This document shows, one piece after another, positions 29,701-43,187 of a stretch of 64,000 bases of DNA. Each line of letters starts with the position of its first letter. Positions within the stretch are counted from its first letter, which is position 1. Source of the DNA: Perognathus longimembris pacificus (taxonomy: Eukaryota; Chordata; Mammalia; Rodentia; Heteromyidae); NCBI RefSeq assembly GCF_023159225.1, contig NW_025957160.1, positions 1-64,000 of the forward strand, in the 5' to 3' direction. A program made the translations under genes and the position numbers. Below the pieces are notes generated by a model, which was given only the letters and a program-made list of their open reading frames with translations, made no database searches and was not told where the DNA came from.

Positions 29701-32030
29701 AAAAACAGCTGGAGCTTGTTAGGGTAATTACACAGGGGAAAGGATAATGTCCTGGGAACTCCTCAGAAGAATGTGATTTGTGGTGAGGGGAGAGAGATAA
29801 AGCTCATTTAAGAACGACATGAACATGCTGCATATGTAGTTGTTTATCAGTAAATATCTCCACTGAGATTAAGAAAAGCAGTAGCTTAATAAATTAAGTA
29901 CTTCCTGGTATGGTTACTGTACTGGTAACTCCCCAAAAGAATCTGGATTGTGGTGAGGGAACAGAGAAAAAAGCTCATTTAGGACCTGCACTTACGAAGG
30001 GGGTAGGCAGCTGTATATCAGGGAGTAAACCTTCTGAGAATAAAAACAGCTGGAGCTTGTTAAGGTAATTACACAGGGGAAAGATAATGTACTGGTAACT
30101 CCTCAGAAGAATCTGATTTGTGTTGAGGGGAGAGAGATAAAAGCTCATTTAGGAACGACATGAACATGCTGCGTATGTAGCTGTTTATCAGTAAATATCT
30201 CCACTGAGATTAAGAAAAGCAGTAGCTTAATAAATTAAGTACTTCTTGGTATGGGTACTGTACTGTTAACTCCCCAAAAGAATCAGGATTGTGGTGAGGG
30301 AACAGAGAAAAAAGCTCATTAAGGACCTGCACTTACGAAGGGGGTAGGCAGCTGTATATCAGGGAGTAAACCTTCTGAGAATAAAAACAGCTGGAGGTTG
30401 TTAAGGTAATTACACAGGGTAAAGAATAATGTACTGGGAATTCCTCAGAAGAATCTGATTTGTGGTGAGGGGAGAGAGATAAAAGCTCATTTAGGAACGA
30501 CATGAACATGCTGCGTACGTAGCTGTTTATCAGTAAATATCTCCACTGAGATTAAGAAAAGCAGTAGCTTAATAAATTAAGTACTTCTTGGTATGGGTAC
30601 TGTACTGGTAACTCCCCAAAAGAATCTGGATTGTGGTGAGGGAACAGAGAAAAAAGCTCTTTTAGGACCTGCACTTACGAAGGGGGTAGGCAGCTGTATA
30701 TCACGGAGTAAACCTTCTGAGAATAAAAACAGCTGGAGCTTGTTAAGGTAATTACATAGGGGAAAGGATATTGTACTGGGATCTCCTCAGAAGAATCTGA
30801 TTTGTGGTGAGTTGAGAGAGATAAAAGCTCATTTAGGAACGACATGAACATGCTTTGTAGGTAGCTGTTTATCAGTAAATATCTCCACTGAGATTAAGAA
30901 AAGCAGTATCTTAATAAATTAAGTACTTCCTTGTATGGTTACTGTACTGGTAACTCCCGAAAAGAATCTGGATTGTGGTGAGGGAACAGAGAAAAAAGCT
31001 CATTTAGGACCTGCACTTACGAAGGGGGTAGGCAGCTGTATATCAGATAGTAAACCTTCTGAGAATAAAAACAGCTGGAGCATGTTAAGGTAATTACACA
31101 GGGGTAAGGATAATGTACTGGGAACTCCTCAGAAGAATCTGATTTGTGCTGAGGGGAGAGAGATAAAAGCTCATTTAGGAACGACATGAACATGCTGCGT
31201 AGGTAGCTGTTTATCAGTAAATATCTCCACTGAGATTAAGAAAAGCAGTAGCTTAATAAATTAAGTACTTCCTGGTATGGTTACTCTACTGGTAACTCCC
31301 CAAAAGAATCTGGATTGTGATGAGGGAACAGAGAAAAAAGCTCATTTAGGACCTGCACTTACGAAGGGGGTAGGCAGCTGTATATCAGGGAGTAAACCTT
31401 CTGAGAATAAAAACAGCTGGAGCTTGTGAAAGTAATTACACAGGGGAAAGGATAATGTACTGGGAACTCCTCAGAAGAATCTGATTTGTGGTGAGGGGAG
31501 AGAGATAAAAGCAAATTTAGGAACGACATGTACATGCTGCGTAGGTAGCTGTTTATCAGTAAATATCTCCACTGAGATTACGAAAAGCACAGGGAAAAGG
31601 ATAAAGTACTGGGAACTCCTCAGAAGAATCTGGTTTGTTGGTGAGGGGACAGAGATAAAAGCTCATTTAGGTACGACATGAACATGCTGCGTAAGTAGCT
31701 GTTTATCAGTAAATATCTCCAATGAGATTAAGAAAAGCAGTAGCTTAATAAATTATGTACTTCCTGGTATGGGTACTGTACTGGTAACTCCCCAAAAGAA
31801 TCTGGATTGTGGTGAGGGAACAGAGAAATAAGCTCATTTAGGACCTGCACTTACGAAGGGGGTAGGCAGCTGTATATCAGGGAGTAAACCTTCTGAGAAT
31901 AAAAACAGCTGGAGCTTTTTAAGGTAATTACACAGGGGAAAGGATAATTTACTTGGAACTCCTCAGAAGAATCTGATTTGTGGTGAGGGGAGAGAGATAA
32001 AAGCTCATTTAAGAACGACATGAACATGCT
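26756..32030 (+). repeat. 5275-bp higher-order repeat, copy 1
   Basis: This is about 15 dimers plus one 149-bp orphan B half. Every rare variant recurs 5275-5276 bp later, for example gcatacatagctg at 26756 and 32031, and the A-half frame at 28889 and 34164. It contains the gtgaaccttctgtgaat unit, gtacgtcctgg, tcgttgtgagggg and the agattacgaaaagcacaggg junction. Boundaries are set where the copies stop agreeing and are good to about 30 bp. Confidence 0.88.
31457..31605 (+). repeat. 149-bp orphan B half-unit (copy 1)
   Basis: A B half runs from gtactgggaac to agattacgaaaagca and is then joined to the tail of an A half (cagggaaaaggataaa), which leads straight into another B half. Two B-type halves are therefore adjacent with no A between. 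The join lies at a shared aaaagcac/acacagg-like stretch. Confidence 0.88.
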
Positions 32031-35000
32031 GCATACATAGCTGTTTATCAGTAAATATCTCCACTGAGATTAAGAAAAGCAGTAGCTTAATAAATTAAGT
32101 ACTTCCTGGTATGGTTACTGTACTGGTAACTCCCCAAAATAATCTGGATTGTGGTGAGGGAACAGAGAAAAAAGCTCATTTAGGACCTGCACTTACGAAG
32201 GGGGTAGGCACCTGTATATCAGGGAGTAAACCTTCTGAGAATAAAAACAGCTGGAGCTTGTTAAGGTAATTACACAGGGGAAAGGATAATGTACTGGGAA
32301 CTCCTCAGAAGAATCTGATTTGTGGTGAGGGGAGAGAGATAAAAGCTCATTTAGGAACGACATGCACATGCTGCGTAGGTAGCTGTTTATCAGTAAATAT
32401 CTCCACTGAGATTAAGAAAAGCAGTAGCTTAATAAATTAAGTACTTCCTGGTATGGTTACGGTACTGGTAACTCCCCAAAAGAATCTGGATTGTGGTGAA
32501 GGAACAGAGAAAAAAGCTCATTTAGGACCTGCACTTACGAAGGGGATAGGCAGCTGTATATCAGGGAGTAAACCTTCTGAGAATAAAAACAGCTGGAGCT
32601 TGTTAAGGTAATTACACAGGGGAAAGGATAATGTACTGGGAACTCCTCAGAAGAATCTGATTTGTGGTGAGGGGAGAGAGATAAAAGCTCATTTAGGAAC
32701 GACATGAACATGCTGCATAGGTAGCTGTTTATCAGTAAATATCTCCACTGAGATTAAGAAAAGCAGTAGCTTAATAAATTAAGTACTTCCTGGTATGGTT
32801 ACTGTACTGGTAACTCCTCAAAAGAATCTGGATTGTGTTGAGGGAACAGAGAAAAATCTCGTTTAGGACCTGCACTTAGGAAGGGGTTAGGCAGCTGTAT
32901 ATCACGGAGTAAACCTTCTGAGAATAAAAACAGCTGGAGCTTCTTAAGGTAATTACACAGGGGAAAGGATAATGTACTGGGAACTCCTCAGAAGAATCTG
33001 ATTTGTGGTGAGGGGAGAGAGATAAAAGCTCATTTAGGAACGACATGAACATGCTGCGTAGGTAGCTGTTTATCAGTAAATATCTCCACTGAGATTAAGA
33101 AAAGCAGTAGATTAATAAATTAAGCACTTCCTGGTATGGTTACTGTACTGCTAACTCCCCAAAAGAATCTGGATTGTGTTGAGGGAACAGAGAAAAAGCT
33201 CGTTTAGGACCTGCACTTACGAAGGGGGTAGGCAGCTGTATATCAGGGAGTAAACCTTCTGAGAATAAAAACAGTTGGAGCTTCCTAAGGTAATTATACA
33301 GGGGAAAGGATAATGTACTGGGAACTCCTCAGAAGAATCTGATTTGTGGTGAGGGGAGAGAGATAAAAGCTCATTTAGGAACGACATGAACATGCTGCGT
33401 AGGTAGTTGTTTATCAGTAAATATCTCCACTGAGATTAAGAAAAGCAGTAGATTAATAAATTAAGTACTTCCTGGTATGTTTACTGTACTGGTCACTCCC
33501 CAAAAGAATCTGGATTGTGGTGAGGGAACAGAGAAAAAAGCTCATTTAGGACCTGCACTTACGAAGGGGCTAGGCAGCTGTATATCATGGAGTGAACCTT
33601 CTGTGAATAAAAACAGCTGGATCTTCTCAAGGTAATTACACAGGGGAAAGGATAATGTACTGGGAACTCCTCAGAAGAATCTGATTTGTGGTGAGGGGAG
33701 AGAGATAAAAGCTCATTTAGGAACGACATGAACATGCTGCGTAGGTAGCTGTTTATCAGTAAATATCTCCACTGAGATTAAGAAAAGCAGTAGCTTAATA
33801 AATTAAATACTTCCTGGGATGGTTACTGTACTGGTAACTACCCAAAAGAATCTGGATTGTGGTGAGGGAACAGAGAAAAGAGCTCATTTAGGACCTGCAT
33901 TACGAAGGGGGTAGGCAGCTGTGTATCAGGGAGTAAACCTTCTGAGAATAAAAACAGCTGGAGCTTGTTAAGGTAATTACACAGGGGAAAGGATAATGTA
34001 CTGGGTACTCCTCAGAAGAATCTGATTTGTGGTGAGGGGAGAGAGATAAAAGCTCATTTAGGAACGACATGAACATGCTGCGTAGGTAGCTGTTTATCAG
34101 TAAATATCTCCACTGAGATTAAGAAAAGCAGTATCTTAATAAATTAAGTACGTCCTGGTATGGTTACTGTACTGGTAACTCCCCAAAAGAATCTGGATTG
34201 TGGTGAGGGAACAGAGAAAAAAGCTCATTTAGGACATGCACTAACGAAGGGGGTAGGCAGCTGTATATCAGGGAGTAAACCTCCTGAGAATAAAAACAGC
34301 TGGAGCTTGTTAAGGTAATTACACAGGGTAAAGGATAATGTACTGGGAACTCCTCAGAAGCATCTAATTTGTGGTGAGGGGAGAGAGATAAAAGCTCATT
34401 TAGGAACGACATGAACCTGCTGCTTAGGTAGCTGTTTATCAGTAAATATCTCCACTGAGATTAAGAAAAGCAGTAGCTTAATAAATTAAGTACTTCCTGG
34501 TGTGGTTACTGTACTGGTAACTGCCCAAAAGAATCTGGATTGTGGTGAGGGAACAGAGAAAAAAGCTCATTTAGGACCTGCACTTACGAAGGGGGTAGGC
34601 AGCTGTATATCAGGGAGTAAACCTTCTGAGAATAAAAACAGCTGGAGCTTGTTAAGGTAATTACACAGGGGAAAGGATAATGTACTGGGAACTCCTCAGA
34701 AGAATCTGATTCGTTGTGAGGGGAGAGAGATAAAAGCTCATTTAGGAACGACATGAACATGCTGCGTAGGTAGCTGTTTATCAGTAAATATCTCCACTGA
34801 GATTAAGAAAAGCAGTAGCTTAATAAATTAAGTACTTCCTGGTATGGTTACTGTACTGGTAACTCCCCAAAAGAATCTGGATTGTGGTGAGGGAACAGAG
34901 AAAAAAGCTCATTTAAGACCTGCACTTACGAAGGGGGTAGGCAGCTGTATATCAGGGAGTAAACCTTCTGAGAATAAAAACAGCTGGAGCTTGTTAGGGT

Positions 35001-37306
35001 AATTACACAGGGGAAAGGATAATGTCCTGGGAACTCCTCAGAAGAATGTGATTTGTGGTGAGGGGAGAGAGATAAAGCTCATTTAAGAACGACATGAACA
35101 TGCTGCATATGTAGTTGTTTATCAGTAAATATCTCCACTGAGATTAAGAAAAGCAGTAGCTTAATAAATTAAGTACTTCCTGGTATGGTTACTGTACTGG
35201 TAACTCCCCAAAAGAATCTGGATTGTGGTGAGGGAACAGAGAAAAAAGCTCATTTAGGACCTGCACTTACGAAGGGGGTAGGCAGCTGTATATCAGGGAG
35301 TAAACCTTCTGAGAATAAAAACAGCTGGAGCTTGTTAAGGTAATTACACAGGGGAAAGGATAATGTACTGGTAACTCCTCAGAAGAATCTGATTTGTGTT
35401 GAGGGGAGAGAGATAAAAGCTCATTTAGGAACGACATGAACATGCTGCGTATGTAGCTGTTTATCAGTAAATATCTCCACTGAGATTAAGAAAAGCAGTA
35501 GCTTAATAAATTAAGTACTTCTTGGTATGGGTACTGTACTGTTAACTCCCCAAAAGAATCAGGATTGTGGTGAGGGAACAGAGAAAAAAGCTCATTAAGG
35601 ACCTGCACTTACGAAGGGGGTAGGCAGCTGTATATCAGGGAGTAAACCTTCTGAGAATAAAAACAGCTGGAGGTTGTTAAGGTAATTACACAGGGTAAAG
35701 AATAATGTACTGGGAACTCCTCAGAAGAATCTGATTTGTGGTGAGGGGAGAGAGATAAAAGCTCATTTAGGAACGACATGAACATGCTGCGTACGTAGCT
35801 GTTTATCAGTAAATATCTCCACTGAGATTAAGAAAAGCAGTAGCTTAATAAATTAAGTACTTCTTGGTATGGGTACTGTACTGGTAACTCCCCAAAAGAA
35901 TCTGGATTGTGGTGAGGGAACAGAGAAAAAAGCTCATTTAGGACCTGCACTTACGAAGGGGGTAGGCAGCTGTATATCACGGAGTAAACCTTCTGAGAAT
36001 AAAAACAGCTGGAGCTTGTTAAGGTAATTACATAGGGGAAAGGATATTGTACTGGGATCTCCTCAGAAGAATCTGATTTGTGGTGACTTGAGAGAGATAA
36101 AAGCTCATTTAGGAACGACATGAACATGCTTTGTAGGTAGCTGTTTGTCAGTAAATATCTCCACTGAGATTAAGAAAAGCAGTATCTTAATAAATTAAGT
36201 ACTTCCTTGTATGGTTACTGTACTGGTAACTCCCGAAAAGAATCTGGATTGTGGTGAGGGAACAGAGAAAAAAGCTCATTTAGGACCTGCACTTACGAAG
36301 GGGGTAGGCAGCTGTATATCAGATAGTAAACCTTCTGAGAATAAAAACAGCTGGAGCATGTTAAGGTAATTACACAGAGGTAAGGATAATGTACTGGGAA
36401 CTCCTCAGAAGAATCTGATTTGTGCTGAGGGGAGAGAGATAAAAGCTCATTTAGGAACGACATGAACATGCTGCGTAGGTAGCTGTTTATCAGTAAATAT
36501 CTCCACTGAGATTAAGAAAAGCAGTAGCTTAATAAATTAAGTACTTCCTGGTATGGTTACTGTACTGGTAACTCCCCAAAAGAATCTGGATTGTGATGAG
36601 GGAACAGAGAAAAAAGCTCATTTAGGACCTGCACTTACGAAGGGGGTAGGCAGCTGTATATCAGGGAGTAAACCTTCTGAGAATAAAAACAGCTGGAGCT
36701 TGTGAAGGTAATTACACAGGGGAAAGGATAATGTACTGGGAACTCCTCAGAAGAATCTGATTTGTGGTGAGGGGAGAGAGATAAAAGCAAATTTAGGAAC
36801 GACATGTACATGCTGCGTAGGTAGCTGTTTATCAGTAAATATCTCCACTGAGATTACGAAAAGCACAGGGAAAAGGATAAAGTACTGGGAACTCCTCAGA
36901 AGAATCTGGTTTGTTGGTGAGGGGACAGAGATAAAAGCTCATTTAGGTACGACATGAACATGCTGCGTAAGTAGCTGTTTATCAGTAAATATCTCCAATG
37001 AGATTAAGAAAAGCAGTAGCTTAATAAATTATGTACTTCCTGGTATGGGTACTGTACTGGTAACTCCCCAAAAGAATCTGGATTGTGGTGAGGGAACAGA
37101 GAAATAAGCTCATTTAGGACCTGCACTTACGAAGGGGGTAGGCAGCTGTATATCAGGGAGTAAACCTTCTGAGAATAAAAACAGCTGGAGCTTTTTAAGG
37201 TAATTACACAGGGGAAAGGATAATTTACTTGGAACTCCTCAGAAGAATCTGATTTGTGGTGAGGGGAGAGAGATAAAAGCTCATTTAAGAACGACATGAA
37301 CATGCT
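32031..37306 (+). repeat. 5275-bp higher-order repeat, copy 2
   Basis: The direct tandem partner of the preceding block, nearly identical by eye. Sample differences are ctgaaaataaaaac against ctgagaataaaaac, and ttactctactgg against ttactgtactgg. The block ends where ctgcgtaggtagctg replaces the expected gcatacatag. Confidence 0.88.
36733..36881 (+). repeat. 149-bp orphan B half-unit (copy 2)
   Basis: The same junction 5276 bp downstream of the first copy, as expected from the 5275-bp tandem duplication. Confidence 0.88.
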
Positions 37307-38410
37307 GCGTAGGTAGCTGTTTATCAGTAAATATCTCCACTGAGATTAAGAAAAGCAGTAGCTTAATAAATTAAGTACTTCCTGGTATGGTTACTGTACT
37401 GGTAACTCCCCAAATGAATCTGGATTGTGGTGAGGGAACAGAGAAAAAAGCTCATTTAGGACCGGCAATTACGAAGGGGGTAGGCAGCTTTATATCAGGG
37501 AGTAAACCTTCTGAGAACAAAAACAGCTGGAGCTTGTTAAGGTAATTACACAGGGGAAAGGATAATGTACTGGGAACGCCTCAGAAGAATCTGATTTGTG
37601 GTGAGGGGAGAGAGATAAAAGCTCATTTAGGAACGACATGAACATGTTGCGTAGGTAACTGTTTATCAGTAAATATCTCCACTGAGATTAAGAAAAGCAG
37701 TAGCTTAATAAATTAAGTACTTCCTGGTATGGTTACTGTACTAGTAACTCCCCAAAAGAACCTTGATTGTGGTGAGGGAACAGAGAAAATAGCTGGTTTA
37801 GGACCTACACTTACGAAGGGGGTAGGCAGCTGTATATCAGGGAGTAAACCTTCTGAGAATAAAAACAGCTGGAGCTTGTTAAGGTAATTACATAGGGGAA
37901 AGGATATTGTACTGGGAACTCCTCAGAAGAATCTGATTTGTGGTGAGGGGAGAGAGATAAAAGCTCATTTAGGAACGACATGAACATCCGGTGTAGGTAG
38001 CTGTTTATCAGTAAATATCTCCACTGAGATTAAGAAAAGCAGTAGCTTAATAAATTAAGTACTTCCTGGTATGGTTACTGTACTGGTAACTCCCGAAAAG
38101 AATCTGGATTGTGGTGAGGGAACAGAGAAAAAAGCTCATTTAGGACCTGCACTTACGAAGGGGGTAGGCAGCTGTATATCAGGGAGTAAATCTTCTGAGA
38201 ATAAAAACAGCTGGAGCTTGTTAAGGTAATTACACAGGGGAAAGGATAATGTACTGGGAACTCCTCAGAAGAATCTGATTTGTGGTGAGGGGAGAGAGAT
38301 AAAAGCTTATTTACGAACGACATGAACATGCTGCGTAGGTAGCTGTTTATCAGTAAATATCTCCACTGAGATTAAGAAAAGCAGTAGCTTAATAAATTAA
38401 GTACTTCCTG

Positions 38411-38752
38411 GTATGGTTACTGTACTGGTAACTCCCCAAAAGAATCTGGATTGTGGTGAGGGAACAGAGAAAAAAGCTCATTTAGGACCTGCACTTACGA
38501 AGGGGGTAGGCAGCTGTATATCAGGGAGTAAACATTCTGAGAATAAAAACAGCTGGAGCTTGTTAAGGTAATTACACAGGGGAAAGGATAATGTACTGGG
38601 AACTCCTCAGAAGAATCTGATTTGTGGTGAGGGGAGAGAGATAAATGCTCATTTAGGAACGACATGAACATACTGCGTAGGTAGCTGTTTATCAGTAAAT
38701 ATCTCCACTGAGATTAAGAAAAGCAGTAGCTTAATAAATTAAGTACTTCCTG
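38411..38752 (+). repeat. Representative 342-bp dimer unit
   Basis: A near-consensus unit, given as the reference for the array. It starts at gtatggttactgtactgg and ends before the next gtatggg. Its length, 342, is a multiple of three and exactly twice 171. It holds the A half (tail acctgcacttacgaaggggg) followed by the B half (tail acgacatgaacatgctgcg). Confidence 0.95.
38422..38592 (+). repeat. 171-bp half-unit A
   Basis: This runs from gtactggtaactcccc to the base before gtactgggaactcctc, exactly 171 bp. It is homologous to half B over roughly the first 75 bp (aagaatctg, gtggtgaggg, gctcatttagga) and then diverges strongly. A-specific signatures are acctgcacttacgaag, agctgtatatcaggg and cagctggagcttgtt. 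Confidence 0.93.
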
Positions 38753-38763
38753 GTATGGGTACT
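38593..38763 (+). repeat. 171-bp half-unit B
   Basis: This runs from gtactgggaactcctc to the next A start, again 171 bp. B-specific signatures are gaacgacatgaacatgctg, gtttatcagtaaatatctcc and cttaataaattaagtac. The A/B homology implies that an ancestral 171-bp monomer duplicated and diverged before the dimer was amplified. Confidence 0.93.
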
Positions 38764-41700
38764 GTACTGGTAACTCCCCAAAAGAATCTGCATTGTGGTG
38801 AGGGAACAGAGAAATAAGCTCATTTATGACCTGCACTTACGAAGGGGGTAGGCAGCTGTATATCAGGGAGTAAACCTTCTGAGAATAAAAACAGCTGGAG
38901 CTTTTTAAGGTAATTACACAGGGGAAAGGATGATTTACTTGGAACTCCTCAGAAGAATCTGATTTGTGGTGAGGGGAGAGAGATAAAAGCTCATTTAAGA
39001 ACGACATGACCATGCTGCGTAGGTCGCTGTTTATCAGTAAATATCTCCATTGAGATTAAGAAAAGCAGTAGCTTAATAAACTAAGTACTTCCTGGTATGG
39101 TTCCTGTACTGGTAACTCCCCAAAAGAATCTGGATTGTTGTGAGGGAACAGAGGAAAAAGCTCATTTAGGACCTGCACTTACGAAGGGGGTAGGCAGCTG
39201 TATATCAGGGAGTAAACCTTCTGAGAATAAAAACAGCTGGAGCTTGTTAAGGTAATTACACAGGGGAAAGGATAATGTACTGGGAACTCCTCAGAAGAAT
39301 CTTATTTGTGGTGATGGGAGAGAGATAAAATCTCATTTATGAAAGACATGAACATGCTGCGTAGGTAGCTGTTTATCAGTAAATATCTCCACTGAGATTA
39401 AGAAAAGCAGTAGCTTAATAAATTAAGTACTTCCTGGTATGGTTACTGTACTGGTAACTCCCCAAAAGAATCTGGATTGTGGTGAGGGAACAGAGAAAAA
39501 AGCTCATTTAGGACCTGCACTTACGAAGGGGGTAGGCAGCTGTATATCAGGGAGTAAAACTTATGGGAATAAAAACAGCTGGAGCATGTTAAGGTAATTA
39601 CACAGGCGTAAGGATAATGTACTGGGAACTCCTCAGTAGAATCTGATTTGTGCTGAGGGGAGAGGGATAAAAGCTCATTTAGGAACGACATGAACATGCT
39701 GCGTAGGTAGCTGTTTATCAGTAAATATCTCCACTGAGATCAAGAAAAGCAGTAGCTTAATAAATTAAGTACTTCCTGGTATGGTTACTGTACTGGTAAC
39801 TCCCCAAAAGAATCTGGATTGTGGTGAGGGAACAGAGGAAAAAGCTCATTTAGGACCTGCAATTACGAAGGGGGTAGGCAGCTGTATATCAGGGAGTAAA
39901 CCTTCTGAGAATAAAAACAGCTGGAGCTTGTTAAGGTAATTACACAGGGGAAAGGATAATGTACTGGGAACTCCTCAGAAGAATCTGATTTCTGGTGAGG
40001 GGAGAGAGATAAAAGCTCATTTAGGAACGACATGAACATGCTGCGTAGGTAGCTGTTTATCAGTAAATATCTCCATTGAGATTAAGAAAAGCAGTAGCTT
40101 AATAAACTAAGTACTTCCTGGTATGGTTCCTGTACTGGTAACTCCCCAAAAGAATCTGGATTGTTGTGAGGGAACAGAGGAAAAAGCTCATTTAGGACCT
40201 GCACTTACGAAGGGGGTAGGCAGCTGTATATCAGGGAGTAAACCTTCTGAGAACAAAAACAGCTGGAGCTTGTTAAGGTAATTACACAGGGGAAAGGATA
40301 ATGTACTGGGAACGCCTCAGAAGAATCTGATTTGTGGTGAGGGGAGAGAGATAAAAGCTCATTTAGGAACGACATGAACATGTTGCGTAGGTAGCTGTTT
40401 ATCAGTAAATATCTCCACTGAGATTAAGAAAAGCAGTAGCTTAATAAATTAAGTACTTCCTGGTATGGTTACTGTACTAGTAACTCCCCAAAAGAACCTG
40501 GATTGTGGTGAGGGAACAGAGAAAATAGCTGGTTTAGGACCTACACTTACGAAGGGGGTAGGCAGCTGTATATCAGGGAGTAAACCTTCTGAGAATAAAA
40601 ACAGCTGGAGCTTGTTAAGGTAATTACATAGGGGAAAGGATATTGTACTGGGAACTCCTCAGAAGAATCTGATTTGTGGTGAGGGGAGAGAGATAAAAGC
40701 TCATTTAGGAACGACATGAACATGCGGTGTAGGTAGCTGTTTATCAGTAAATATCTCCACTGAGATTAAGAAAAGCAGTAGCTTAATAAATTAAGTACTT
40801 CCTGGTATGGTTACTGTACTGGTAACTCCCGAAAAGAATCTGGATTGTGGTGAGGGAACAGAGAAAAAAGCTCATTTAGGACCTGCACTTACGAAGGGGG
40901 TAGGCAGCTGTATATCAGGGAGTAAATCTTCTGAGAATAAAAACAGCTGGAGCTTGTTAAGGTAATTACACAGGGGAAAGGATAATGTACTGGGAACTCC
41001 TCAGAAGAATCTGATTTGTGGTGAGGGGAGAGAGATTAAAGCTTATTTACGAACGACATGAACATGCTGCGTAGGTAGCTGTTTATCAGTAAATATCTCC
41101 ACTGAGATTAAGAAAAGCAGTAGCTTAATAAACTAAGTACTTCCTGGTATGGTTCCTGTACTGGTAACTCCCCAAAAGAATCTGGATTGTTGTGAGGGAA
41201 CAGAGGAAAAAGCTCATTTAGGACCTGCACTTACGAAGGGGGTAGGCAGCTGTATATCAGGGAGTAAACCTTCTGAGAACAAAAACAGCTGGAGCTTGTT
41301 AAGGTAATTACACAGGGGAAAGGATAATGTACTGGGAACGCCTCAGAAGAATCTGATTTGTGGTGAGGGGAGAGAGATAAAAGCTCATTTAGGAACGACA
41401 TGAACATGTTGCGTAGGTAGCTGTTTATCAGTAAATATCTCCACTGAGATTAAGAAAAGCAGTAGCTTAATAAATTAAGTACTTCCTGGTATGGTTACTG
41501 TACTAGTAACTCCCCAAAAGAACCTGGATTGTGGTGAGGGAACAGAGAAAATAGCTGGTTTAGGACCTACACTTACGAAGGGGGTAGGCAGCTGTATATC
41601 AGGGAGTAAACCTTCTGAGAATAAAAACAGCTGGAGCTTGTTAAGGTAATTACATAGGGGAAAGGATATTGTACTGGGAACTCCTCAGAAGAATCTGATT

Positions 41701-43038
41701 TGTGGTGAGGGGAGAGAGATAAAAGCTCATTTAGGAACGACATGAACATACTGCGTAGGTAGCTGTTTATCAGTAAATATCTCCACTGAGATTAAGAAAA
41801 GCAGTAGCTTAATAAATTAAGTACTTCCTGGTATGGGTACTGTACTGGTAACTCCCCAAAAGAATCTGCATTGTGGTGAGGGAACAGAGAAATAAGCTCA
41901 TTTATGACCTGCACTTACGAAGGGGGTAGGCAGCTGTATATCAGGGAGTAAACCTTCTGAGAATAAAAACATCTGGAGCTTTTTAAGGTAATTACACAGG
42001 GGAAAGGATGATTTACTTGGAACTCCTCAGAAGAATCTGATTTGTGGTGAGGGGAGAGAGATAAAAGCTCATTTAAGAACGACATGACCATGCTGCGTAG
42101 GTCGCTGTTTATCAGTAAATATCTCCATTGAGATTAAGAAAAGCAGTAGCTTAATAAACTAAGTACTTCCTGGTATGGTTCCTGTACTGGTAACTCCCCA
42201 AAAGAATCTGGATTGTTGTGAGGGAACAGAGGAAAAAGCTCATTTAGGACCTGCACGTACGAAGGGGGTAGGCAGCTGTATATCAGGGAGTAAACCTTCT
42301 GAGAATAAAAACAGCTGGAGCTTGTTAAGGTAATTACACAGGGGAAAGGATAATGTACTGGGAACTCCTCAGAAGAATCTTATTTGTGGTGATGGGAGAG
42401 AGATAAAATCTCATTTATGAAAGACATGAAAATGCTGCGTAGGTAGCTGTTTATCAGTAAATATCTCCACTGAGATTAAGAAAAGCAGTAGCTTAATAAA
42501 TTAAGTACTTCCTGGTATGGTTACTGTACTGGTAACTCCCCAAAAGAATCTGGATTGTGGTGAGGGAACAGAGAAAAAAGCTCATTTAGGACCTGCACTT
42601 ACGAAGGGGGTAGGCAGCTGTATATCAGGGAGTAAACCTTATGGGAATAAAAACAGCTGGAGCATGTTAAGGTAATTACACAGGCGTAAGGATAATGTAC
42701 TGGGAACTCCTCAGTAGAATCTGATTTGTGCTGAGGGGAGAGGGATAAAAGCTCATTTAGGAACGACATGAACATGCTGCGTAGGTAGCTGTTTATCAGT
42801 AAATATCTCCACTGAGATCAAGAAAAGCAGTAGCTTAATAAATTAAGTACTTCCTGGTATGGTTACTGTACTGGTAACTCCCCAAAAGAATCTGGATTGT
42901 GGTGAGGGAACAGAGGAAAAAGCTCATTTAGGACCTGCAATTACGAAGGGGGTAGGCAGCTGTATATCAGGGAGTAAACCTTCTGAGAATAAAAACAGCT
43001 GGAGCTTGTTAAGGTAATTACACAGGGGAAAGGATAAT

Positions 43039-43187
43039 GTACTGGGAACTCCTCAGAAGAATCTGATTTCTGGTGAGGGGAGAGAGATAAAAGCTCATTT
43101 AGGAACGACATGAACATGCTGCGTAGGTAGCTGTTTATCAGTAAATATCTCCACTGAGATTACGAAAAGCACAGGGAAAAGGATAAA
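43039..43187 (+). repeat. 149-bp orphan B half-unit (copy 3)
   Basis: The identical agattacgaaaagcacaggg junction occurs 6306 bp after copy 2, outside the 5275-bp tandem pair. The following B half carries ggttagcggacagag instead of ggtgaggggacagag. This shows the variant spread beyond the tandem pair. Confidence 0.87.
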
